Shown: positions 47,537 through 60,179 of the stretch, in pieces | How the letters are laid out: each line of letters begins with the position of its first letter | How positions within the stretch are numbered: position 1 is the first letter of the stretch | NCBI GenBank assembly: GCA_026874595.1 | Contig: CM049315.1 | Location: 15,132,164 to 15,196,163 of the forward strand | DNA from: Sipunculus nudus | Taxonomy: Eukaryota > Annelida > Sipuncula > Golfingiida > Sipunculidae | DNA: 64,000 nt | Direction: 5' to 3' | Program-made: the position numbers and the translations under genes | The notes under the pieces: generated by a model | Told to the model about the DNA's origin: nothing | What the model saw: the letters and a program-made list of their open reading frames with translations, nothing else | Databases searched by the model: none

Positions 47537-48620
47537 GTAAGAAAGACATGTGGCGCCAACGGCAATCCTCTCTGTGCGGTATGAATCTTGGTGTCTTTGT
47601 GATAACTGCCCATATCTCAGGAGTGTTTGAATGTAATGAGCTGAAATTTTGTATGTCCATAATTGCGCCGCATACAATCATTTTTGCATGGCGTCCACCC
47701 ATGCATTTGCCATCTGTTAATTTAAATGAATGGTTCAATGTATCGGGATGAAATTGTGCATGTCTGAAGTTTTTGGATAAGTCCATCTCGTATTCAAGAC
47801 TGTCGTATTCTGTAATCGTTTTTGCCTAGCGTCCATCCGTTCGTCTGCTTTGGGGAAGATAGCTCATATCTCAGGAATGGTTCAATGTATTTGTCTAAAA
47901 TTTGACATGTCCATCCAGCTTGGATACCTGCATCTCGTTCTTAAGACTGGTTGTGCGATCTGTAATCGTTTTTGCGTAACGTCCATCCGTACGTCTGCTT
48001 TTGGTAAAAATTGCTCATATCTGAGGATTGGTTCTGCAATTGTACATATTCATAGATCTTCAATATCTCCATCATGTACTTATGACTGGTGGCGCCATCT
48101 GCAACCTACTATGTGGCATCCATCCGTGCATTTGCTTTTCGTGAACATTGCTCATATGTCAGAAGTGGTTCAATTTATAGGTCTGAAATTTGTCATGATC
48201 AACCATCTTGGGAATTCCTTATACACCAGACATGTGGCGCCATCTACCTTCCCGTTTTTGTAGAATACATTTATGCCCTTTCTTTGGGAGTGGTTTGCCG
48301 CATTGGCTTGAAATTGTGCATACCCATAGATACCTCAATCTCGTTATTAAGACTGGTGGTGACATCTGCAATCGTTTTTGCGTGGCGTCCATCTGTCCGT
48401 TTGTGTAGATGTGGAGTGGATGGATGTCTCAGCCTTAAATTTTGCATATTTATCTGTCTTGGATAGCTTTTTTGTAGACCAGACAGGTGGCGCCACCTGC
48501 TGTTCCGTGTTTTAAGAATACATTGATGCACTTTTTTCTCAGTAGTGGATTGGTGTCTTGGCCTTAGATTTTGTTTGGTTTATCTTCTATAGACCTGTTT
48601 TTTGTGAAAATTGCACATAT
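47537..48620. repeat. ~140-bp satellite spanning the unit 1/unit 2 junction
   Basis: About eight diverged units; TTTTTGC(A/C/G) landmarks at 47681, 47819 and 47969 give spacings of 138 and 150. Conserved words: TTTTTGCGTGGCGTCCATCC, GCTCATATCTCAGGA, CATGTCCATC, TTAAGACTGG and GGTGGCGCCATCT. The unit junction at 48140/48141 falls inside this satellite. Confidence 0.75.
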
Positions 48621-49715
48621 ATGAGGTGATTAATTGGCATCACTGATGCAACAAATTTGTGTCATGTCATGGCAGGGACATTTAATGCCTTACTTTACCC
48701 ATGCCTCTGTGATTTGGCGGAAACACGTAGTCGCTTGTCGCCTTCCCATATTCTATTTTTATGTTAAATTATAATAATGATGATGATAAAAATAATAATT
48801 ATAAAAATAATAATAATAAAAAGAAAGAAATAAATAGAAAATTAATCAATGTTTAAAAAAGTTTGTCGTCACGAAATAGTCCTCTCTGCCTCACAAAATA
48901 CTTTTCTTGGCAGCCCCGGCGATATATGGTGTGACGATTCCTCAAAGCTCCCATCATCAAGAACAGGACCAGGTACATGCGACATGCCTAGCTACAGGTC
49001 CAGGTGAGGTACAGGATTTTAGAGTATCCAGGTATAGGGTCAGTAGTTTATCAAATATATGGCAACAGAGAAATAGACCTCCGATCAATTCAAAGACACT
49101 TTAACAAAAATAATTGCATGATTTCATCTATATGTATGTCATCATGTGAACTTTCAGTATTATACCAGCACCTAGAATACATAATACCCGATACATATAG
49201 AGGTATCAGGTACCGCCTACTCTGACATCCAGGTTGAAATACTCTTTATCTGGTACCTGCATCAACCCTGATCGTCATAAGACAAGTGGCGCCGCCTTGC
49301 GTCGACACAACAAGATAACCGGGCATACCGCACTCGGACAATGTGTTCGACAGCCTGAGTAATGTATATTAATGTCCCTGTGTGATCAGTCGTAGTATAT
49401 AATATCTATTCACTGACGGGTGAGATTGTCATTTTTTGTATTCAGAGACGACTTTATTTTTGATGCCGCTATTAATATGTAACGGGTATTTGTTTTTTAC
49501 ATCGCCGGGACAAAACAGTGTTTCTTGCATCGCAGGACAAGACCGACAGAACAGTGTTTTGTTTAAACTGGTTGCAAAAATGAGTGGTCGTTTAAACACA
49601 AGACCAAAATGCACTGGGTCGTCAACGACTCGCTTGTTTGTTGCTAAGTCCGGCCTATGTTATTTAAATTATTTAAATAAGCTTCATTAACAATCAAACT
49701 AACACCTGACAGTGT

Positions 49716-50263
49716 GCAGAGTGGCGGAAACCCCGGACCAGAAGTCCGTTCAGCCGTCACTCTGCCATAGGACTCTGTTGAAACCGCACGTTTCACTACA
49801 CTGGTCTGTTTTCATCATCAGGTGAGAAATTTTTTTTTTCATTCCTTTAGTTTCTTACAGTTGCCTTGCTAATTTCAGTCATTCATTCCCTTTTCTTCTA
49901 ATATTTCATCCAACAGGTCTTAAGACTCACAAAGTCATATTTTAGTGTTTTGTACAAAATTGTACATGATGCCTTCATTGGAAGGTTTGGTTTAAGCTGT
50001 TTTCTCAAATGGTACATAATGCCTTCATCGGAAGGTTTAAGGTTTAAGCTGTATTCTAAAATGGTACATAATGCCTTCATCGGAGGTTTAAGGTTTAAGC
50101 TGTTTTCTATGTGTTTCTGTGTTTTAACTCTGTATCGCTTATATGTAATTTATTTTGACCGCTAGCATTAATGTTCATCAGGTCACTATGTATATAAGAC
50201 TCTGCCACAGAGCTTTGTGGAAACCACACGTTTCACTACACTGGTCTGTTTTCATCATCAGGT
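49716..50263. repeat. Hairpin, 440-bp-spaced direct repeats and 52-bp tandem repeats (unit 2)
   Basis: Same elements as 40822-41369 in unit 1, in the same order. Confidence 0.6.
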
Positions 50264-50648
50264 CCATTAAAGGATTCCATTGGCAATAGTCATTTGTCCT
50301 TGTTTGTCGAGTTCGGAGAGTGGTCACGATCGGTGACGAATTCCCGCAACATCGGTCTGAGCACAGGCACCTGTCGTATAAATAGTGTCTTTACGGGTAT
50401 ATAGAGGGTTAACGGGTATATAAGGCATGGGACCCCCGGCCCTACTATACTAATAATAGAGAAAGGCACACCACTTTTCCAGGCGACCGCTGTGACCCGG
50501 CCACTTCACCAGCTGAATTTATATGTTTACCTTAGTAAAATGCACAAGAAACACTGATCGTTACAAAGCAGAAGGATTGTTGCACCTACTGAAACCAGCA
50601 ATAGGTTCATACAAGCTCGCTGTTATTAATTCCTTGTCTGGTTTGTTG

Positions 50649-50886
50649 ACGAAATCCGTCAGATTCTGTCCAAATGCATGCCGGGTCCCATGTTCACTTG
50701 ACTTCTTGCATTATCACAATCCGGCATCGTACATACGACATCCCGTTTTTTCGTGTATACCTCAAAAACATCAACAAATATCCACGTGCATACCCATTGA
50801 GCCCGGAACTTTTATCATCAGTGCACCTAAACCGGAAGTTTGCACTGCATGGATTATTCATTTGGACAGAATCTGACGGATTTCGT
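50649..50886. mobile_element. MITE-like element with 28-bp inverted ends (unit 2)
   Basis: Identical to 41755-41992. Confidence 0.6.
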
Positions 50887-52005
50887 GTGGGTCTGAGCCC
50901 CGCATCGGAGCTGGACCGTTACAAATATACTACGTTTGACCTGGGTGATTGCATACGCCTGATTTTTCTTTACATGTATCAGGCATAAAAAAGTTCCGAA
51001 TCCTCATATTTGTCAACATAATGTCGTATAATTTACTCTATGCGAGTGAAGGTGCGCGCTCGCGTGTGTGTAATGGTGTGTGTATGTGTCTTTTCACGGA
51101 GCGAGTATAGAATCCGGTCTACTTGAACGAGGTAATGGGTGTATACGGACGGACTTAATGATGATTAGGATTCATGTAATGGAGAAGTTAGAGGCAGGTC
51201 GATGTCATATCATCAGGCATGTCATGGCTTATGCTGATTACTACTTGCATGAGACGGTCCAGTCAGTTTAGACCCATCTTGGAAATGAAGACCGTATTCT
51301 GTACTCGGGCCCTTTTGACTATAAATGGCATTTTGTACCAACTGACCTTGGTGATAAGACATGACCTTGTTGTATGATGACTGGTGTTGTATGTAACGTA
51401 TACAGATGACTGGTGGCACATCCGTAATAACAAAGGTCTGTTTCTAACCACAGACTTATCAATTACAACTGAACTTAGCAAGGTAAATACTTCCTGGTTT
51501 CGAACAATCATCTCGACGCAATAGCACAGTTTAACATTAAGATAAGACGGGGCACTACTCAGTGAGCGCATACCTCTTCCAAACCAGGGTAAACTCGATT
51601 TTCCTTTTTACAGGGAAAGTAGCTGTTTCTTACCGCAGACTGATGTACAAAATGGACTAAAATGACTCTCTATCAATATTCTGATTGTAACTAATAAGGC
51701 CAGCTATATGTTTAAAAATGCCTTGCACAGGATTAGACAGACGCACACACAGGCATACAGAAAATGGAAACAAATGGATTGCTGTTGGTTAAAAAAGAGG
51801 GAAATGAGAAACTGCCGACAGTCCACATTAACACGACAAACTAAACCTGTGAAAACAATATTAAAGTGTGTAAAGGTGATATAAATGAGGGTGTTTCATA
51901 ACCAGCAGTCAGATTGTCATCTGGATTGCTTGTCTGTATACACAACTGAGTTTAAAAGAAATTAAACATATAAGAAGTCATAACATATCTTTTGAACCAA
52001 ATAAA

Positions 52006-52788
52006 GTGAGGTAATCAGGTCCCATAAATCACTGGCTTATAGACGCTTCTTGCTGTACTGGCAGGGGTGGGGCTGCTTCCCCATAAAATGTAGTATGCTG
52101 GCTTATTTCAATTCGAACAACGGTATCAAAAACTCATCAGTCCAGAGCTGCTTGGTGTTTCGCCTCAGTGGTTAATTAAGAGATGATCACCTGGATCACT
52201 TTGCCTTTTTGTGGGACCACTAAACTCACTGATCAACCATTTATTTAATACAGCAATAAACTGTCCGGCGATATCAGAATGACATCTGCAATGATCCTCA
52301 ATGTTACCATTTGCCCTTGAAATATTGATTATGGAGAATAAGTATAGCGGCAGGTGTCATCAATAAAACTAATTAACCCTAATTAGCCTCCCAGGGATTC
52401 TCAGGTTTTACAATTGCTGACACCGGTGACGAAGGTGACGAGATAAATATGTGCCCGTGTACAGCGAACTGATAATGTTAACACTACGGTGACTGATATA
52501 GGACACAGAAAAAAATATTTATCTCGAGATCTCGATAATACCTTGTGTACAAGTAGCCTGTGGATAAAATGTTAATATGTCAAAGTGGCGTTATAAGAAC
52601 CTTTCCCAGCCAGGATTACCTTCACTTCTTTAATATGTATATGCAGAGTTAGCCGGTATTACAAAAAAATCTATAAATATGGCAGGTATATAGTGACTTT
52701 AAGACCAAAGCAGAGCATTTTGTCGAAATAATTTAACCGTTTATTTATGAATATAAATCATTTATGAAAATAGGTTGACTTAAGGTAA
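52006..52788. promoter_or_regulatory. Conserved non-coding block (unit 2)
   Basis: Counterpart of 43112-43894, nearly identical. Confidence 0.4.
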
Positions 52789-52798
52789 GGCGCTGTTT

Positions 52799-53354
52799 GT
52801 TATGACCTCGTATCCTGCATTGCAACACCAGAGGGGAGCACTGTATTTTTGTCCAATCAGATGAAACTTTGTGCTGGAAGACAAAGCCAAGCGAGGAATA
52901 CACGGAGCCAATCATATCCATTTCTTTTTGAGTGACAGCTCATCCCCCAGCGTAACCGTCTGAACAGGCCACAGGCTCAGAGAGAATTGCCCCTGACGTG
53001 GTTTGCTTAGGGCCTTGGGCACATAGGATGCTCGGCCGGTGAGCTGTAATTCAAACGAAACGTAACAACAAAGGCTGCGTGCACAACTCGCTGGCTGGTT
53101 TTAGTTCTGCAGACAACAGATACATGGCTACGCTAAAACAGTCATAATGTCATAATCGAATCGGTCCATGATGCGAGAATGCAGAGGGAGCAATTTAAAT
53201 TCGACCGGAAACTCATCAAACGGCGCTTGAAGCGCGGCAATGGGCGGAGCCAGGATGCCTGTCGAGTGTTTGTTTATTGGCATCTGATTGGCTGCTTGTC
53301 ACATCTTACGCACGTTTATTTCAGTGGACAACAAACCGCCATCTGGTGTCTAAA
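52799..53354. promoter_or_regulatory. CCAAT- and GC-box-rich promoter-like segment (unit 2)
   Basis: Counterpart of 43905-44460 with the same four CCAAT motifs and GC box. Confidence 0.35.
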
Positions 53355-53387
53355 TATATCATAAACGGTCAAAGCTGGCAGCGTGAA

Positions 53388-53445
53388 AATCAGTTGCTTC
53401 TTTAGAAGCGCAAGATTTCTGCTTCCTCGGGAGCGTAGTGGAAAA
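53388..53445 (+). repeat. Left arm of a 2.3-kb-spaced inverted repeat (unit 2)
   Basis: AAAATCAGTTGCTTC...CTCGGGAGCGTA matches the reverse complement of 55720-55778 over more than 45 bases. The inner half of the arm lies in the 308-bp segment that unit 1 lacks. Confidence 0.75.
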
Positions 53446-53716
53446 TCCAAGGCTCTGTCTGATGCATATTTTTGTATTGAGCAGATACATATGAACTAAA
53501 TGACGCATATTTTAATCCCAAGGTTTTTGCAGGAACTTTTGTCATGTGTTTCACTTATATGATATAAAGATTACTTCTGCAAGAATTATCCAGGAACACC
53601 CTCCCCAAATATCAACACAGAAAGAAAAATTACCTTATTCCAGAATCTCACAAAAAATAAATTTTGGAAAGAGACGTAAGGCATATACAGGGAGTTACTA
53701 ATTTTTAAGTGAGAAG
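53409..53716. other. 308-bp segment present in unit 2, missing from unit 1
   Basis: Flanked by AGAAG on both sides (53404-53408 and 53712-53716); unit 1 has a single AGAAG at the join near 44510. Because the inverted-repeat arm runs across the left edge, the segment is probably ancestral and was lost from unit 1 by deletion between the 5-bp repeats. Confidence 0.8.
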
Positions 53717-54482
53717 TTTTCTTGCCGATAAACAACATAGGTTCGACAGCTTCATTGCTTGGGAAATATGGTAGATTTAACGATTGTCTAAAGAAGCATT
53801 CTTCCGTGAAATTATATGAAACATGCTTAGTATTATGAAGCTCAGGGGACATCGTGAAACACGATGTTTATTCAGCTGAGGGTATAGTCTTAGGCATGTT
53901 TACAGACACATGCGTTATTTGTATACAAAATGTGACGAAATTTAATATACAGATTTTGCTAAAAATTTGTCATGTGGTCTTTGGATAAAAATCTTTACTT
54001 CTTTTTTTAGAAAGAAAATTCCTTTTGAGGCGTGGATATGGGAGATCAATGGGGATTATAGTGGAGCCGAGTGACCGCGTATTGCACGGAAATGCCTTTT
54101 TGGCAGGACATGCGCGCTGGCCACGGTCTTAAAAGGCCAGTGAAAATCCCCGAAGCGCCTCCTGAAAAAGCGTCACAGGCGTGGAGGTCCTTGCAGCACA
54201 AAAGAAATAGGGGCACCTTATGGGGGAAATATTAAAATTATTAATTATTCAGCTTTGTGGGGCATATTACCGCAAAATAAAACAAACTTGTCCTAGAAGA
54301 GCACACCAACGATACGTCTGCCGAATTTGGAGAGTCAAATCAGAACGGAAGCAGGTAAACCGTGGTCTGGAAATCTCCGTATTAATTATATTGATCAGTA
54401 ATGATGTTATAATTATATATTTTAGTTTTGAATTTCATTATTATAGTTATGACCTTTCAAATTATATTTCCGGAGAACTTAC

Positions 54483-54624
54483 CGTACTCGTTAACGGATA
54501 CAGCTAGACTTCTTTCAGAATCGTCTTCACCGCTTCCTTCATCTATTAAGCTCCCTGAATCGGCGCTCTTGACATAAAACAATAAAGCCAGAAGGAGAAG
54601 CGAGGATGCACGTCCGCCAGACAT
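54483..54624 (-). CDS. First coding exon: signal peptide plus acidic Ser-Gly motif (unit 2)
   Basis: Same 47 codons plus one base as 45422-45281, with the same GTAAGTTC donor (54482 downward) and the same TATA-like upstream element (near 54680-54670). The lack of any change shows a very recent duplication. Either each unit carries its own gene copy with partner exons not recognised here, or the two exons are alternative first exons spliced to shared exons left of 39247. The truncated third unit ends before the place where this exon would lie. Confidence 0.68.
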
Positions 54625-55214
54625 CTCTAACAGCTAACTGCCTGGAACACTGCAAAATATACCGGCAATCTTTTATTTAAGTCATATCATACAGAGGTTT
54701 GCTTGTGTAACTCAATGAAAGATTTTTTTAAGGTTTGAAAGACACCTATAAATCACAGAAATTGGTTTTGGAAACTGGATCCGTCATTTGTATTGGCAAG
54801 GTCGTGTACCTTTACAAAGAAGTTTCATTCTATCTGAACATATCGTACATATCAGGTAACACTCTGGTGTTATGCATGCCATGAAAGAGTACTCGACATA
54901 TTCAGTCGCCCAAGTATTTAGGATTATGTATTAGCAACATAGGAAACATATACACACCTTTCTTCATATACTTATGTAGATATGGAAACGTGTAAATATT
55001 AGTTATTTAATTACCCGTTATTACTATATAGTCGGATATATATATCAATATTTATCAAGGCAGAACGCTTTATTTTTTACAAATATTGGTATTATTGTTT
55101 TAATGTATTGTATTTCATTATATTATTCAATTCAATAAATACAAATGCTCCACAAACAACAACCAAACACACATAGACACTTTTAGCGATTATATTAAAC
55201 GGCCTAATACTAAC

Positions 55215-55652
55215 CTATATAGGAAGCCAACGGAGCTACACATTGACAAGGTAGGTGTCGAGGATGTCTGGGCAACGTTCAGAGATGTAGTCCAATCCAC
55301 CTCATTGGACGTCCTTGGACCAACAATTATGAGGCACCAGGACTGGTTTGATGAAAACAATGACCAGATACAAGAGCTCTTTTCAGAAAAACACAGGCTT
55401 CATCTTGTGTATTACAGAAACCCACCTCATCCTCAAAGAAAGCGTCATTCACAAATATCCACCGTTTGGTCAAGACTAAACTGTGCAACATGCAAGATAG
55501 CTGGCTCAGAGACAAATCAGCAGAGATCACGACATATGCAGATATGCATGACTAAGAGATGCAAGGACGCTCTCAAAGTGTATGGACTGCAGTCTTCTGA
55601 CACATCTCCTCTCCTGACTGCTGATAGATCGGCCTTGATCACTCACAAGTCA
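55215..55652 (+). pseudogene. LINE ORF2 fragment (unit 2)
   Basis: Copy of 46013-46450 with the same frameshifts, confirming that it was dead before the array formed. Confidence 0.75.
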
Positions 55653-55719
55653 CATATTTATATAAATATATTTTTATCTTGATAAACACATATATAAAAT
55701 TAAGATATATATATATATA

Positions 55720-55778
55720 TATTACGCCCCCGAGGCAGCAGAAATCTTGCGCTTCTAAAGAAGCAACTGATTTTATAG
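55720..55778 (-). repeat. Right arm of the 2.3-kb-spaced inverted repeat (unit 2)
   Basis: Reverse complement of 53388-53445. Confidence 0.75.
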
Positions 55779-55814
55779 GAAGTAGCCCTATAGGTAAAGC
55801 GCTGTGTAAAGAGC

Positions 55815-55815
<1 letters not shown>

Positions 55816-55891
<76 letters not shown>
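55816..55891. repeat. (AT)n microsatellite, long (unit 2)
   Basis: Pure alternating AT, counterpart of 46614-46697. Confidence 0.95.
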
Positions 55892-55892
<1 letters not shown>

Positions 55893-56728
55893 TGTAACAG
55901 CTCAGTTTAAGTGTTCCATTCAAACACCCTAAAAAATTCTAATAGAAATAGAGTAATCATAATTATATTTCATTGACATGTTTCTATATGGATAATTATA
56001 GTTCTTCCCGAATGAAGTTTCTAACGATTCGTTGAATGAAGCCGATGTTAAAGCGTGCATGTGACATTTGTGACAGACCTATATGACCCGAGTAAAGATC
56101 CTGTCATGTCTGATTTATGAATTATTTCACAGTTATATAACGGGGTGTGTAAATAACTATGTTATCAATATGAGCAATGTAAGGCTTTATACTGATTAAA
56201 AGTGTCACTGCTGCCATTAAGAGAACACTCCGTAAATATAGAATATCCTCTCTATAGATTTTCTAATCAATTTATATCATGTGTAGGTGATGAAAATTAC
56301 TTAGTGAAAGGTCGTTTTTATTCTATACTATTAATTTCAGAATTCAGATCATATGATCCCTTCACAAATTAAACCTATGTAAGCAATGCTAACAAATAGC
56401 TCGTTAAACTGCATGAATACGTCAGGGCAAGTGCAAATGTGCTTTGGAGCTGAGAAATAGATGAAAATGAGTAATAAATATGATATAAAAATAGATTTTA
56501 CTGGTGGTAGTTTACAGATATAATGAGACTGGCCCATGAGAGTCGTAAGGTTGTTGCGTTTAAATCAGATCCTAATTGTATCCGCCAAAACAGTTTTGTG
56601 GATATTATATATTTACGCGGGTTCCGTCGCCGCCGCGCGTTCGTTTCCGGAGACCTTCTCTAAGACCCTTAGACCGATCTTTCCCAAAAAAACCCGGGGT
56701 AGTTATTCACTCACATGTGTAGATGTGC

Positions 56729-57812
56729 GTAAGAAAGACATGTGGCGCCAACGGCAATCCTCTCTGTGCGGTATGAATCTTGGTGTCTTTGTGATAACTG
56801 CCCATATCTCAGGAGTGTTTGAATGTAATGAGCTGAAATTTTGTATGTCCATAATTGCGCCGCATACAATCATTTTTGCATGGCGTCCACCCATGCATTT
56901 GCCATCTGTTAATTTAAATGAATGGTTCAATGTATCGGGATGAAATTGTGCATGTCTGAAGTTTTTGGATAAGTCCATCTCGTATTCAAGACTGTCGTAT
57001 TCTGTAATCGTTTTTGCCTAGCGTCCATCCGTTCGTCTGCTTTGGGGAAGATAGCTCATATCTCAGGAATGGTTCAATGTATTTGTCTAAAATTTGACAT
57101 GTCCATCCAGCTTGGATACCTGCATCTCGTTCTTAAGACTGGTTGTGCGATCTGTAATCGTTTTTGCGTAACGTCCATCCGTACGTCTGCTTTTGGTAAA
57201 AATTGCTCATATCTGAGGATTGGTTCTGCAATTGTACATATTCATAGATCTTCAATATCTCCATCATGTACTTATGACTGGTGGCGCCATCTGCAACCTA
57301 CTTTGTGGCATCCATCCGTGCATTTGCTTTTCGTGAACATTGCTCATATGTCAGAAGTGGTTCAATTTATAGGTCTGAAATTTGTCATGATCATCCATCT
57401 TGGGAATTCCTTATACACCAGACATGTGGCGCCATCTACCTTCCCGTTTTTGTAGAATACATTTATGCCCTTTCTTTGGGAGTGGTTTGCCGCATTGGCT
57501 TGAAATTGTGCATACCCATAGATACCTCAATCTCGTTATTAAGACTGGTGGTGACATCTGCAATCGTTTTTGCGTGGTGTCCATCTGTCCGTTTGTGTAT
57601 ATGTGGAGTGGATGGATGTCTCAGCCTTAAATTTTGCATATTTATCTGTCTTGGATAGCTTTTTTGTAGACCAGACAGGTGGCGCCACCTGCTGTTCCGT
57701 GTTTTAAGAATACATTGATGCACTTTTTTCTCAGTAGTGGATTGGTGTCTTGGCCTTAGATTTTGTTTGGTTTATCTTCTATAGACCTGTTTTTGGTGAA
57801 AATTGCACATAT
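56729..57812. repeat. ~140-bp satellite spanning the unit 2/unit 3 junction
   Basis: Same array as 47537-48620. Confidence 0.75.
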
Positions 57813-58907
57813 ATGAGGAGATTAATTGGCATCACTGATGCAACAAATTTGTGTCATGTCATGGCAGGGACATTTAATGCCTTACTTTACCCATGCCTCT
57901 GTGATTTGGCGGAAACACGTAGTCGCTTGTCGCCTTCCCATATTCTATTTTTATGTTAAATTATAATAATGATGATGATAAAAATAATAATTATAAAAAT
58001 AATAATAATAAAAAGAAAGAAATAAATAGAAAATTAATCAATGTTAAAAAAAGTTTGTCGTCACGAAATAGTCCTCTCTGCCTCACAAAATACTTTTCTT
58101 GGCAGCCCCGGCGATATATGGTGTGACGATTCCTCAAAGCTCCCATCATCAAGAACAGGACCAGGTACATGCGACATGCCTAGCTACAGGTCCAGGTGAG
58201 GTACAGGATTTTAGAGTATCCAGGTATAGGGTCAGTAGTTTATCAAATATATGGCAACAGAGAAATAGACCTCCGATCAATTCAAAGACACTTTAACAAA
58301 AATAATTGCATGATTTCATCTATATGTATGTCATCATGTGAACTTTCAGTATTATACCAGCACCTAGAATACATAATACCCGATACATATAGAGGTATCA
58401 GGTACCGCCTACTCTGACATCCAGGTTGAAATACTCTTTATCTGGTACCTGCATCAACCCTGATCGTCATAAGACAAGTGGCGCCGCCTTGCGTCGACAC
58501 AACAAGATAACCGGGCATACCGCACTCGGACAATGTGTTCGACAGCCTGAGTAATGTATATTAATGTCCCTGTGTGATCAGTCGTAGTATATAATATCTA
58601 TTCACTGACGGGTGAGATTGTCATTTTTTGTATTCAGAGACGACTTTATTTTTGATGCCGCTATTAATATGTAACGGGTATTTGTTTTTTACATCGCCGG
58701 GACAAAACAGTGTTTCTTGCATCGCAGGACAAGACCGACAGAACAGTGTTTTGTTTAAACTGGTTGCAAAAATGAGTGGTCGTTTAAACACAAGACCAAA
58801 ATGCACTGGGTCGTCAACGACTCGCTTGTTTGTTGCTAAGTCCGGCCTATGTTATTTAAATTATTTAAATAAGCTTCATTAACAATCAAACTAACACCTG
58901 ACAGTGT

Positions 58908-59455
58908 GCAGAGTGGCGGAAACCCCGGACCAGAAGTCCGTTCAGCCGTCACTCTGCCATAGGACTCTGTTGAAACCGCACGTTTCACTACACTGGTCTG
59001 TTTTCATCATCAGGTGAGAAATTTTTTTTTTCATTCCTTTAGTTTCTTACAGTTGCCTTGCTAATTTCAGTCATTCATTCCCTTTTCTTCTAATATTTCA
59101 TCCAACAGGTCTTAAGACTCACAAAATCATATTTTAGTGTTTTGTACAAAATTGTACATGATGCCTTCATTGGAAGGTTTGGTTTAAGCTGTTTTCTCAA
59201 ATGGTACATAATGCCTTCATCGGAAGGTTTAAGGTTTAAGCTGTATTCTAAAATGGTACATAATGCCTTCATCGGAGGTTTAAGGTTTAAGCTGTTTTCT
59301 ATGTGTTTCTGTGTTTTAACTCTGTATCGCTTATATGTAATTTATTTTGACCGCTAGCATTAATGTTCATCAGGTCACTATGTATATAAGACTCTGCCAC
59401 AGAGCTTTGTGGAAACCACACGTTTCACTACACTGGTCTGTTTTCATCATCAGGT
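58908..59455. repeat. Hairpin, 440-bp-spaced direct repeats and 52-bp tandem repeats (unit 3)
   Basis: Same elements as 40822-41369 in unit 1. Confidence 0.6.
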
Positions 59456-59714
59456 CCATTAAAGGATTCCATTGGCAATAGTCATTTGTCCTTGTTTGTC
59501 GAGTTCGGAGAGTGGTCACGATCGGTGACGAATTCCCGCAACATCGGTCTGAGCACAGGCACCTGTCGTATAAATAGTGTCTTTACGGGTATATAGAGGG
59601 TTAACGGGTATATAAGGCATGGGACCCCCGGCCCTACTATACTAATAATAGAGAAAGGCACACCACTTTTCCAGGCGACCGCTGTGACCCGGCCACTTCA
59701 CCAGCTGAATTTAT

Positions 59715-60179
59715 ATGTTTACCTTAGTAAAATGCACAAGAAACACTGATCGTTACAAAGCAGAAGGATTGTTGCACCTACTGAAACCAGCAATAGGTTC
59801 ATACAAGCTCGCTGTTATTAATTCCTTGTCTGGTTTGTTGACGAAATCCGTCAGATTCTGTCCAAATGCATGCCGGGTCCCATGTTCACTTGACTTCTTG
59901 CATTATCACAATCCGGCATCGTACATACGACATCCCGTTTTTTCGTGTATACCTCAAAAACATCAACAATATCCACGTGCATACCCATTGAGCCCGGAAC
60001 TTTTATCATCAGTGCACCTAAACCGGAAGTTTGCACTGCATGGATTATTCATTTGGACAGAATCTGACGGATTTCGTGTGGGTCTGAGCCCCGCATCGGA
60101 GCTGGACCGTTACAAATATACTACGTTTGACCTGGGTGATTGCATACGCCTGATTTTTCTTTACATGTATCAGGCATAA
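59715..60179 (+). CDS. Hypothetical 154-codon open frame (unit 3)
   Basis: Longest version of the frame described at 41629-42094; a single A fewer near 59969 joins two frames. It starts MFTLVKCTRNTDRYKAEG and ends DCIRLIFLYMYQA. No family recognised. It spans the element with 28-bp inverted ends (59841-60077). Confidence 0.18.
   Translation: MFTLVKCTRNTDRYKAEGLLHLLKPAIGSYKLAVINSLSGLLTKSVRFCPNACRVPCSLDFLHYHNPASYIRHPVFSCIPQKHQQYPRAYPLSPELLSSVHLNRKFALHGLFIWTESDGFRVGLSPASELDRYKYTTFDLGDCIRLIFLYMYQA
59841..60077. mobile_element. MITE-like element with 28-bp inverted ends (unit 3)
   Basis: As 41755-41992 but one base shorter in the loop. Confidence 0.6.

Larger units (their letters stand above)
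39247..48140. repeat. 9-kb tandem array, unit 1 (8894 bp)
   Basis: Position 39247 corresponds to 48141 and 57333. Units 1 and 2 agree over essentially their whole length at far above 99 percent identity, apart from microsatellite length and one 308-bp presence/absence. The unit holds a satellite, a foldback-type inverted repeat, a conserved block, a promoter-like segment, a signal-peptide exon and a LINE fragment, in that order. Confidence 0.97.
48141..57332. repeat. 9-kb tandem array, unit 2 (9192 bp)
   Basis: Essentially identical to unit 1 apart from a 308-bp extra segment (53409-53716), AT-tract length and scattered single-base differences (for example at 40368, 48416 and 53305). Confidence 0.97.

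Noticed and set aside
47850..48466. Overlapping plus-strand frames of 125-137 codons
   Set aside because: They fall in the ~140-bp satellite, and similar frames recur by repetition only.
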